Below, in pieces: positions 12,070-22,900 of a stretch of DNA of 64,000 nucleotides (the stretch's first letter is position 1; each line of letters opens with the position of its first letter). The position numbers and the translations under genes are program-made. Source of the DNA: Xiphophorus maculatus (taxonomy: Eukaryota; Chordata; Actinopteri; Cyprinodontiformes; Poeciliidae). The DNA lies in NCBI RefSeq assembly GCF_002775205.1, contig NC_036461.1:22682875-22746874 (forward strand), read 5' to 3'. The notes under the pieces were generated by a model. The model was given only the letters and a program-made list of their open reading frames with translations, was not told where the DNA came from and did no database searches.

Positions 12070-12150
12070 CTTACATAAATAAAAAAATGCTAACAAACGC
12101 TAAGTTTTTTCTTACATAAATAAAAAAATGCTAACAAACGCTAAGTTTTT
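12070..12150. repeat. 41-bp tandem duplication
   Basis: The unit beginning CTTACATAAATAAAAAAATG and ending in CTAAGTTTTT occurs twice in a row, at 12070 and 12111, essentially identical. Confidence 0.9.
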
Positions 12151-12158
12151 CTAAGTAA

Positions 12159-12166
12159 CCCCCCCC

Positions 12167-12257
<91 letters not shown>

Positions 12258-12326
12258 CATTCCAAAATAAATACGTATTACATATTTTTACATACACACA
12301 CACACGCACACACACGCATGCCCCCC

Positions 12327-12403
<77 letters not shown>
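12159..12403. repeat. Compound (C)n/(CA)n/(TA)n microsatellite
   Basis: A C run and CA repeats, then (TA)n at 12178-12252, a short unique spacer, imperfect CA repeats at 12293-12360, and a second (TA)n at 12361-12403. Confidence 0.95.
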
Positions 12404-12406
<3 letters not shown>

Positions 12407-12676
12407 TTTCCCCATCCTGTTGGGTCAATACGTCTATATTTGACGGTATTTCTCTGCTAGAAGAGCAGTTAGTTTTTTTGTACTGTACTGGTGGTCTTTT
12501 GTTGCTCCCGTTAACCCTGTATTCTTTGTTTCCTTCACATAGAAACACTCAGTCTGTAGCAGCAGATGATTGTCCATCTTAAACCTGGTTGTGGTTTTGT
12601 TGGCACATGGTCATATAGACGCATAAAGAGCAGATAAGCTAAATTGTACCTGCACTTCAAAATATATGGAAATTTG

Positions 12677-12868
12677 GGCGTGCCGCGGTGGCGTAGGGGT
12701 TAGCGCGACCCGTATTTGGAGGCCTGGAGTCTTCGACGCGGCCATCCCGGGTTCGACTCCCAGACCCGACGATATTTGCCGCATGTCTTCCCCCGTTTCC
12801 TGTCAGCCTACTGTCATATAAGGGACACGAGAGCCCACAAAAGGCCCCCTGGAGGGGTAATAAAAAAA
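12677..12868 (+). mobile_element. tRNA-derived SINE, copy 1
   Basis: It begins GGCGTGCCGCGGTGGCGTAG with a box-A-like TGGCGTAGGGGTTAGCGCG and a box-B GGGTTCGACTC, followed by a tRNA-unrelated body and an A-rich tail. It is flanked by the 13-bp direct repeat ATATGGAAATTTG (12664-12676 and 12869-12881), a target-site duplication. A second copy lies at 40637. Confidence 0.9.
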
Positions 12869-13989
12869 ATATGGAAATTTGTTGTTACTGACAAGTGCAT
12901 CTCAATAATACAAGACAAAAATGGAGATGTGAAGTTGAATGCTCTAACATTGATGGCCTTCTTTATGTTATTTCATGAGGCAGTAATTATTGTCTGTGAC
13001 TATTTGACGAATAAAAAGGGACAATCTCGTATTATATGTTTGAGATTACTTTCATAAGCATTTACCACCTTCTAACCTGCCATGTCTCTTAACATTTAAC
13101 AATTGTGTTTTAAAAATGACAGAAACAACCCATTTCACCAGTAAAATGTTCAGAGCTTATTTGCTTGTTATTTGATTTTGTGCTAATACCTATAAGCAAC
13201 ACATTCAGCAACGAGTTTATGGAGCTGTCACCGTTTTAGCAAGTTCTGCATCTTTCTTATGTGTCGTCCTTTTCACGCTGGTCAGGATCGCAGGGAGGAG
13301 CGCTCCCTCAACACAAGATGGCGACGGCAATGACGTATGCTTTGGGTTTCAGGCGACATCTATTTCTACATGTCCATATTCGAAGAAAAGAACGTCATCA
13401 AGCTAGACACTGCGTCGTTTTATCCTTTCAAAATAAAACCCATGCAAATCTAATTTGTGCAGTTCAGATTGCTAAAAGCCTCAAGTAACACATTTCTTTA
13501 TTACATTATTAACCTAGAACATGACTCTCGTTGTTTAGCAATGTTCTAACTGTCAACTTCTTTGGTGCTATCAATAAAGTACTAAATTCACCCAGTACAT
13601 ATTTGAGCAGACTTTTAATGTTAGACAACAGAGAGACCGGATGTTGCTAAATTTATTCAACTTTAAAGAAAAAAATCGACACGAAAAGCTGCATTTCGCA
13701 GAACATTCGAGAGGTAGGTAATAAATAACTGCATCACGGCCCTTTCTATTCGTCTTTTTTATTTTTCTACGGTAGACATAACACAGTAGAAAAACCGAAG
13801 TTAGCTACACGGTGTTGTGAACGTTGCTTAACTATAATATCTGAATGGCGTCGACTGCGTTTGGCTAACCATGTTAGCTTTAGCTGCGTGGCGTCAGTTG
13901 GCCTTACGTTTGGGAACTGGGCTTTTTTTCTGTAAACGTCAGCACTCTCGGACATAATTAACGGTAAAACTGTAGTTTTGTTAGCTTGT

Positions 13990-14449
13990 TATTAGACACA
14001 TAATTTATATATTTGTGTGTGTAATTGACCATTTGTCATTAAAAACTTCGTTACCAGAACGCATAGTCATTAGCCAATCAGGTTACCCGTCTACTTTTCT
14101 CCCCTGCTCTATTAGAGGTAATTAGTAGAGGGTTTTAATGAATAATGACAATGACGTGACCACAGTGTTAAAACGAACTGAACACTATCGCCTGTCGCAC
14201 CTGCTGATGCTGGCATTTCAGTCCGCCGTTAATGGCTCCTTTTTTCCCCCCCCTCCACTAAAAAGGTTCCCGGACATCGAGGACGATCCAGAAAGCTCTC
14301 CTCTGTCTGAACCTGGCACCGACACCATTTGGACGCCTCAGGGTGTTAAGCTTTGAGAAAACGTTTTAGACACCCTGCTGCCGCAATCGATACACCACCA
14401 GCTATCGACCACCGTTCACTGCGGCATTTGGACGATCAGCGTTGTGTTT
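13990..14449 (+). promoter_or_regulatory. Probable EIF5 promoter region, CpG-richer
   Basis: CpG density rises clearly between about 14180 and 14450, upstream of a consensus donor at 14472. This is consistent with a TATA-less CpG promoter for EIF5. The start site was not located. Confidence 0.45.
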
Positions 14450-14471
14450 ATGTCTTTGTTTTGCAGAAACG
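14360..14471 (+). other. eif5: Probable EIF5 non-coding exon 1 (5' end uncertain)
   Basis: The sequence TTGCAGAAACG|GTAAGT at 14461-14477 is a strong donor in the CpG-rich zone. The next acceptor in the right place is ctctttcag at 16672, just upstream of the EIF5 start codon. I infer a 5' UTR intron 14472-16672. The exon start is a guess. Confidence 0.5.
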
Positions 14472-16672
14472 GTAAGTTGTGGGAGCCGAATTTCAATGTA
14501 CATTATGTTTTGTTTTTCTTGTTGGCTACGTGTTACTTAGCTGGCTTATTCTCATGTATGCTTTGCCGTTACTCTGCAGTATTCAGCAGCGCTCCCCGTC
14601 TTCTCAGCCACTGTTCAAAATGGCTTCTCCCAGTCTCGTCACTCGTGTGCAGTGGCTGTATGACGCACTCTGCACCAAGCCGCTAGCTGGGCTAGTTTGT
14701 TAGCCTCCACCCGAGTAGTTCCCCCCTCTGGTTTTCCAAAAAGGATTTTCGTGTTAGATCAACCACTTATCGTTCATTTTGTGACATTTACCGCAATAGT
14801 GGCTTTGTCAGGTTATAAGCAGGTGTGATTTGTACGGATTCCATCAGTCGGACCACAGCTGACGGGCCTCATGTTTGTGACCTATTAAAAAGAGCAGGCC
14901 TTATATGTCAAAAAGCCAGAGGCCCCCCCAGCATAAGACAAAAGGCTTATACAAATCCATTATTGTGGCCACAAAGAGGGGTTTAAGCTGAATGTTAAGA
15001 GGCTTGGTTTCCTTTTTCATTTAAAATCCATGCTGGCTGTCTGGAATGCAAAATTACTTCTTTTTTTCATATTCAATGCATATACAATACTGGTTTGATA
15101 ATTTAGAATAAAAACAAATTCTAGCTAAATTTCTGAATACATTGGCTATAAGCTAAAAAATGTTGTAAGGAGCTTCTTTGTACTAAACAAAACTAGTCGG
15201 CATCCAATTTCTCTTCATTTTTGAAATATATATTTTATTTTGAATTTTTTTTGTGTGCTTTTGTTACCTTTTAAAGAGATAATTTCGTATATTTGTAATA
15301 AGTTTCTGAATGGTATCCATGCCTGCATTAGACAAATATCTTATTGCAGTGAATCTGTAGAGAAAGTAAATCCTCAGAACAGGGGGATGCTATCGACTAA
15401 TCAGAAGGATTTATCGGTTTTAGCTGAGTTTGATCATTTTTTAACACTTGCATTCATTGGATTGAATGATATATTAGCAGATATGAATATTCTGTAGTTT
15501 TATAATGGAATGTGAAGGTTACTTGTTTTCAAACAGTATATTATGTGTAAAAATGATATCGTTTGATGCTGAATCAGTCTGCTTTGACAGCTGTGGCTCG
15601 TCAGCCTCTGAAGATTGAGTGAAGCTGTTGAAGAGCTGAGGTGGAATTATTCCGCTTCTGCTAATGGGATGATAGCATAGTGACATGGACTTTCTGATGA
15701 TTCAGATAACTGACAAACTCAACTGTGTTCTCTAAAGATTGTGAAGGGCCAGTGATCTGTAGCTCAGTTTAAAAATACTCCAATAATCCCAAACTGAGCT
15801 AACTGAAACCGTCAGCTGTAAAGCTGCTTGAGGCTCTTCAGGACCCTCCACTTAACAGTCGTCATTAATTAAAAATGATCAACGACTGAACGATGTTCAA
15901 GTAAACATCCAAATTCTCATTTTATTAATTTTTTGGTTGCATTCAATTAATGTCTGCACATAATTTCCACAATAGTGACACACAGATGGTGCATTGGAAT
16001 ATTTTTTTTAAACCCTTTTCTCATCATTAGGTTTCTAACTACATGCCTTTTCCATAAATATGAAAGTTGAGATTTTTGTTTAATTTTTTTTTTTTAGAAA
16101 ATTAGACTGAAAAATGACTGATTCTTTTTGATAAATCCATAAAATGTTGTCAGAGTATTTTCCTAAAACTTGATTACTTTTTTATTTTTCTTAAAAGTCT
16201 AGGTCAATAGGTATAAGATGCTCTTTGCATTGTGACAGCTGCGTCCTCTAATCTAGATGCTCAATACCTGCAGATGGTTATTAATCTCCTGGATGTGAAC
16301 ATCTTAAGTTTGAGATGTTTCCTATTGCTTAAGCAGACTAGCTCTTAGCCGTCCTCTACTGTAAGAATTTCATCACTTTATTACAAACTCGCTACATTAC
16401 GACATCCATCTACAGGTAAGGCAACCATAACTGACGAGAAAAAACATCCAATCTACCAATTTATGTCTGCCTGGTCTAAATGGTAGTAATACAGATGAAG
16501 GCCATTCAGACACTCTGTTACACAACACACAGACTTAGTAGAACACAGCCGTTTGCCTTTTCCACAGCTGCTGCTTCCTCTATGCTGTTCATCCAGAGGG
16601 GTTAGCTAGAGCAGGGGAGCGCTCGTCTTTGTTTCTGAAATATTGATGGCTATCCCTCTCCTCCTCTTTCAG
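14472..16672 (+). other. Inferred EIF5 5' UTR intron
   Basis: AT-rich, with no exon seen inside. A small nucleolar RNA (SNORA28) is hosted by EIF5 in human. I looked for H/ACA or C/D features here and found no convincing one. Confidence 0.45.
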
Positions 16673-16880
16673 AGCTGTTGCGCAGCCGTTGGAACCTGTG
16701 TGGTGGAAACCTAGCCTTCAAGCAAGGAGCTTGCGGCCACAGCGGCACGACGTTTTTCATGTCAGAGACCGAGCACGCTTGCAGTCGTTTATGTCATCCC
16801 CTCTTTTCCAGACAGAAGATCCCGAAAAATCCCCAACCAAGATCCTTTTATCTTACTGATAGTGCTAACATCCAGCCAAA
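16673..16880 (+). other. eif5: EIF5 5' UTR portion of exon 2
   Basis: Acceptor ctctttcag|AGCTG at 16671-16673. It runs into the main start codon at 16881 and contains two upstream ATGs, at 16759 and 16791, both with T at position -3. Confidence 0.75.
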
Positions 16881-16944
16881 ATGTCTGTCAACGTCAACCG
16901 CAGCGTGTCAGACCAGTTCTATCGCTACAAAATGCCCCGTCTGA
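16759..16944 (+). CDS. EIF5 uORF overlapping the main start codon
   Basis: The ATG at 16759 has poor context (tttttcATGt) and opens a 61-codon frame ending in TGA at 16942-16944, 61 bases past the eIF5 ATG and in a different frame. Ribosomes that start here cannot simply reinitiate at the eIF5 start. Vertebrate eIF5 mRNAs are known to carry inhibitory uORFs in weak context, which lets eIF5, a factor that relaxes start-codon stringency, lower its own synthesis. The frame is open further upstream across the inferred splice (see 14450). The peptide itself shows no recognised domain. Confidence 0.6.
   Translation: MSETEHACSRLCHPLFSRQKIPKNPQPRSFYLTDSANIQPKCLSTSTAACQTSSIATKCPV
16791..16859 (+). 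CDS. EIF5 second uORF (22 codons)
   Basis: ATG at 16791 in weak context (cgtttATGt), stop TGA at 16857-16859, 21 nt before the main ATG. It lies in the same frame as eIF5 but is terminated before it. Confidence 0.5.
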   Translation: MSSPLFQTEDPEKSPTKILLSY

Positions 16945-16952
16945 TTGCCAAG
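16881..16952 (+). CDS. eif5: EIF5 coding exon 1 (residues 1-24)
   Basis: Starts with [15 protein letters not shown], including R15. Donor AAG|GTAACC, phase 0. Confidence 0.95.
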
Positions 16953-19900
16953 GTAACCCCGGCAGGTTTATCCCAGCCATTTAAAAAAAAAAAAATCTAC
17001 TGCTCTGGGATTTATGGTCTTTTTTTATTTTCTGTTTAGGTTGAAGGCAAAGGGAATGGAATCAAGACGGTCATTGTCAACATGGTTGATGTTGCAAAGG
17101 CTTTGAACAGGCCTCCAACATGTGAGTAAACTTTACCGTTTTACCTCAGCTTATCTGGGATGAACAATGTAAAAAGAAAAAGTTGAGACCTGCCATTTTT
17201 GTTGCCATGGAATTTTGATGCTGCCTTCAGTAATAAGTGACAAAAAAATCTCAATCTCATGCTAGCAGAAAAAAGTGAAAAATAAAGGTTTGTTTTTCTT
17301 TTAAATTAACTTTTAGTAGCAGCATTGAACAGTGTTGACTTACTATTTCTGAGGAACATTCAATGCCACAATCTGATAGTTTAGTACAGCTAAAAAGAAA
17401 TATGGAGATTTTAGAAGATTTAACATTATACTCCCAATGTGGTAGAGTTAAGTTGATATTGTATTTAGTCACTTGAATAAAAAAATAAGTGGTCTACTTC
17501 TCTAGATCAAAAATTTTATAGAGCACTTTTATAATTTAGGTTTAATAGCAGTCTTTTAAAGTGTGGAAAACTATTCAGTTCAATCCTTTTTCAAGTTTAG
17601 ATAAGTATGATAAATAAAACACATGTCAACACTCAACATTTCCCATATTGTAAGTGGCTTGGATGTGAATCCAGAACTGGTCTGTTTATCCAGATACCAG
17701 TGCGGAGCTTTTACCACACCGTCAAACCAGGAGCTAACTTTAGTATTGCATTTTATAATATATGGAGCACACAGATAACTGAAGATGGTTAAATATGATC
17801 AAATGCACAGAATAGCAGAAAAACTTTTTAATTTGAGGTGGAAATTCTGTGGATGTCTTGAACAAAAAGTACTGAAAAACTGATAAAAACCAAATTTTAC
17901 AGCAACTTTCTAATGCACAAATGTACCTTCACATTAGCACAGATTTAACATCGAACATTTCAGTCCAGATTGAATAATTTTTAGAGACAATGTGTTGAGT
18001 CTGAGTTTCTAAAGAACTGCCTAGTTCCATTATTTGGTAGGCTGGAATCTCAAATTCAGCGCATTCAGATTCTGTAGTGTTTTTCTCTACTTAGATGAAC
18101 TATCATGTCATGTTTGTATTAATAGATGTGACATCTATTAATAAAGATGTCACATCTAACATCAGAAAGATGTAATGGGAACGTAATGACGATGGCAGAG
18201 AGCGTTGAGGGAAATGCGGGTCAAGCCAGATCAGTATCGTCTCAATACAGAATAATATTGCAAAATGTGTTTCTATAATCATGCAACTGTTATAATTATA
18301 AAAGCACAATCAGCTTATAAACGCAGTGAAACCAAGCTGAAAACTAAAATTAGAATTTTATGAACATGCTTAACATAAGACATAGATATCTTAATTGTGC
18401 TATTTTTATAATTAGAGTAGTTCTAACTGTTGGCCTCGTCTCTTCTCTGCAGACCCGACCAAGTTTTTTGGTTGTGAACTCGGTGCTCAGACCCAGTTTG
18501 ATACCAAAAACGATCGTTACATCGTCAACGGATCCCATGAGGCGAACAAGTTGCAGGATATGCTTGATGGGTTCATCAGAAAATTTGTGCTGTGTCCCGA
18601 GTGCGACAACCCTGAAACTGACCTGGTAAACAGTCTTCTGCTTCCTTAAAGATATTTAGCCAAGCCGTCCAATGGGAAACAGAACTCTTTATGAATTGTT
18701 TTGAAGAAACAAGAATGGCATAGTTTGTCTTGAGAAGTTGAGCTTAAGGATCATACTTTGCGTAAAGAGGACAGAATAGTAGTCGTATGTTCATTTCTGT
18801 CTTCCTCTACAGCATGTCAATCCTAAGAAACAAACAATCGGCAATTCCTGTAAGGCCTGTGGATACCGCGGCATGCTAGACACCAGACACAAACTTTGCA
18901 CGTTCATTCTCAAAAACCCACCTGGTAAGAAGTGAGGGGTCACTGGCTCAACCATAAAAATGAACTTCTTCTCTTAAATTCATTCATTCATAACAATTTT
19001 TTATTTTTGCTTTGCTTGTTTCCTCCTGTCAACAGAGAGCAATGATAGCGGTTCTGCATCTGTCAAGAAAGAGAAGGAAAAGAAGAACCGCAAGAAGGAC
19101 AAGGAAAACGGCTCTGGCAGCGGCGAGACTGGAAACCAGGACAACATTGATGCCCCTGAGGCTGTGGTGTGTTTGCTGTCATTCACATGATGGTTCAGTG
19201 TAGGAATGATCCCCACATGTAGATGGAGTCAGCTGTCATTATCAGTCAAGTGTAAGGGGGCAGTGTTCATGTAAAATGGACTTTTTCAGCTTCACGTCAT
19301 GTTATAATGTTGTTCCATAATCAAAAACAAACCTGGAGTGCCATGCATGTTTGAAATCCTTTACTCTCATGACAGATATTGAGCTGTGCAAAACACCTTG
19401 GGGGATCTAGCTCTGCCTTCGAGGACAAAGCTCCTCCTCAGTTGCCGTTTCTAAGTTTCTGCTTTGCAGAGCTGCTCTCCCCCTCTCAGCTCCTTCAGAC
19501 TAGCCAGCACCGATTGGCAAACATCATACGAGCTACTTCTCAGCAGCTCAGGTAAAAACGTTCTTAAAGGGTTAACAGAGGAGCCCTGTTGCGATGACTT
19601 ACTGAAGGTGGAGTTTCAGAAAGAGCAGGAGTTTTTAAAGAGGCAGAGACCCAGTTTCAAAGCAATAAATTAGAAAATCAAATGTCTTAAGTCGTTTTTA
19701 CAACAACTAAAGGTAACATAGTTACTTGATTGTACTATAAAATGGCACTAAAACACATAAAACTGCTTCTTTAAAATTAAAACACAATTGCAAAAATGGT
19801 TAACCACATTAATTAAACAAACCTCCAACTATCTGTACCGAAAATATCTGCTCCAGCCCTGTCGGTTTGGAAACGAAATGCATGTGCTGTTTTATCCCTA

Positions 19901-22900
19901 AATGTTCGTTCAAGTTTTATGATTATTTATAGAACCAGGTGCTTAATGCAGTTTCTTCTTCCTTCCCGTTCCCAGGATAGAGACGATGACGACGAGGACT
20001 GGGCAGAGGAGACGACGGAGGAGGCACAGCGGCGCCGGATGGAAGAGATCAGCGACCACGCCAAGAATCTGACCCTGAGCGAGGACCTGGAGAAACCTCT
20101 GGAGGAGAGGGTCAACCTCTTTTACAGCTTTGTGAAAGTAAGACCGCTGAGACTGAGTACGCTTCATCAAAAGATGCTGTCTGATTGGCTGACGGGGCAG
20201 AGTCAGTGTACAACTCCCAACAGGAACAGAATCAGACAAAAAATAAAACGTAGAAAGTTCATCCTTGTTTGTGTCGCTTACAGTACTTTATTAAAGGAAA
20301 ACCACCCAAACAGTGTCGAGTTGAGCAGTCGAGGGACCAGTTATTAGATTTAACAAGAACAAATCTTTCCCCGCAGTTGTTCACCTCTTTGTTTGTTCTT
20401 AAACAGCAAAAGAAGGAGAGTGGAACCATCGATGGGGCAGATAAGGAGATCCTGGCAGAGGCAGAGCGTCTGGACGTGAAGGCCATGGGTCCGCTCATCC
20501 TCAGCGAGCTCCTCTTCAACGAGAACATCCGGGACCAGATCAAGAAGTACAAACGCCACTTCCTGAGAGTACGTCTCTGTTATAACAGTCTGAAAATCAT
20601 CAACAACAACAACTTCATTTAGAAAGAGCTTTAACACCACCCACAGCCTTTTTGTAATTTAGAAATGGATTGATGTCAGCATGCCAATTAAATCAACCTG
20701 ATGTTTGCTTATTAATGGTGAACATTTGCCTTTAAAAACAAAAACAGGCATATGTTTGGGCAGCACAGTGATGTTACACATCCTGTTGTCTTTCACACAG
20801 CTACAGTGGCCTGTGAGCTCATTTAACAAACAGTAAAAACAGCGAGATTCATTATTAACCATTTATTTCCATCTTTTTAAATGAGAGTATCTAAGAACAC
20901 TTCCAGAATATTAAAATTGTCTGGAAAGAGTATCAGATATCGTTTTGGACTGAGTGAGAGGATCTCTAAAGATGAGGAAATGAAAAACGGCATCAGCAGT
21001 CATTGGTATCCCTGATTAAATTACAAGAATTACTGAAGGAAAAAGAAACCCAGTTCATGAGTGCTCAGGTTTCATGTTAACACTCCAAACGTTCAGTTAC
21101 AGGAATGAAAAAAAACAAACCAACAGGTAAAATAAACAGTGGCCACATTGAACTTTAAGCATTGCCTATGTAAAAACCCTGATCTCCCGTCATCAGAATT
21201 ATTTTGTACATTAAACTGAGAATGATGACAAGATGATGGAAAACTTTGTTACATTAAATATTTAGAGCAAGACATGTAATCTGAGAGTCTCATGACTTAA
21301 TACTCAATTTCTAAATATAAAATGAAGACAAATTGATAAAATACGCAGCTTGAGGCTGCTTGTTTTATTGTCTTTTTCATTTATACATAAGCAGTTTTAT
21401 TTCTCAGTAAGTTCTTGACTCAGTCCATCAGTAGACATGATGGCCAGGTTCAGTAACTTTATCTGAAAGCTCTGGCAATCCTGATCAATTATTGATATTA
21501 CATTTGAACATAAATGCATTTCTGTGAGGACCCATGTTTATAGTTAATTGTTTGAATGTATATGAAATGAAACCAGCGCTTCTCAGTGGTATTGCAGTTG
21601 AAGGTTCTTCCATGCACACTACTTAGAAAACATAACTTTTTTTTTTGTCTTTCTGTCCCTAATGTTCAATAAAACAAATTTTCTGCTGGAAGTGACTGTA
21701 ACTCATCTGCCGTATGTTATTCACATTCGTATCCCAGTTCTGTCACAACAACAAGAAAGCCCAGAAGTATCTGCTGGGAGGCTTCGAGTGCGTGGTGAAG
21801 CTCCACCAGGTGCAGCTGCTGCAGCGCGTCGCCATCATCCTCAAAGACCTGTACGACGCCGACCTGCTGGAGGAGGACGTCATCTTCGCCTGGGCTGAGA
21901 GGGTCAGTGAGCTGGCAGCCGCCGTCGGTTCAGTTCTCAGTGTCTCCAAAAAACATGAGCAAAGGCTCCAAAGTATCCCAATCGTAGCACTTTGATGTTA
22001 GTAGTTTCACCTCTTGGTTTTCTTGTATCCAATGTTTCCCCCGTCTGCTCTCGTTTCCTGTTTTCCTCAGGTTTCTAAGAAGTACGTCTCCAAGGAACTT
22101 GCCAAAGAGATCCATGCCAAGGCCGCTCCTTTTGTCAAATGGCTGAAGGAGGCGGAGGAAGAGAGCGAGGGCAGCGAGGAGGAGGAGGAGGAGGAAGACG
22201 ACGAAAACGTCGAGGTACGGCTTTCCTCTTTCTTTCTCGTTTGGACAAAAGGTTCCTGGAAATGTCCTCAATGCTCCAAACTGGCAGTTGATTCTTTTCC
22301 AGTGTCATTTTTAAAGTGATGGTTCCTCTGAGAATTCATAGACACCTGTTTGGAAAATAAAATTCATGCAATTAATAAGAGAATAAAATAAAACACAAAA
22401 TTTTATTTACTTTAGGATTTTTGAAGGTGATCTATTGTCTTTTGTAAAAAGAAAATTCAACAAAATTGTTAAAACAAAGACAACAAAATTAAAGTCAAAG
22501 CATCCCACTTTTATCTAGCGATGAACTGATCAACTTTTTTCATTTCTGATACATATATCTGAGATATCTGATTCTATATAGAAAATCAATCCTGGATGAA
22601 CGTAAAATGTTTCTTTTTGTTAATACAGACACAAAAAAATAGGTTGACTACCCTGGTCAAAAATATAAAAATAAACTTCAACAAACCTTCATTGAAATGG
22701 TTCAGAAAGGGCGATTACAAATTCTAAATATGATGTCAAATGGATGATAAAGCATGATGTCGCTCATAGTTCCACCTTAAATATTAGACTGATACAGACA
22801 TCTGTTTTCTATCGTTGCCGTTTTAGCCAAAAGATAATCGGTTATCGGTGGCTCAAAGATTGATCTGAATCTCTGTGGAAAATATTTCAGAAAATGCACA

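Larger units (their letters stand above)
11100..14000. other. Intergenic DNA between VPS29 and EIF5
   Basis: AT-rich DNA with repeated TCTAGAAAATTTCTTAG words (11282 and 11412 areas), a 41-bp tandem duplication (12070-12150), a compound TA/CA microsatellite (12159-12403) and a SINE (12677-12868). YY1-like GCCGCCATCTTTG (about 11837) and CAAGATGGCGACG (about 13313) are present but are not tied to a gene. No exon is recognised. Confidence 0.5.

Noticed and set aside
12151..12548. Two minus-strand frames with CV and IY runs
   Set aside because: They are translations of TA/CA microsatellites with no unique protein part.
14472..16672. SNORA28-like snoRNA in the EIF5 5' intron
   Set aside because: Some TGATGA and CTGA words occur near 15695-15715, but no box C/D or H/ACA arrangement with flanking stems could be drawn.
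22014..22319. 101-codon frame around EIF5 exon 9
   Set aside because: Only 22071-22214 is exon. The rest is read-through into introns past clear splice sites.
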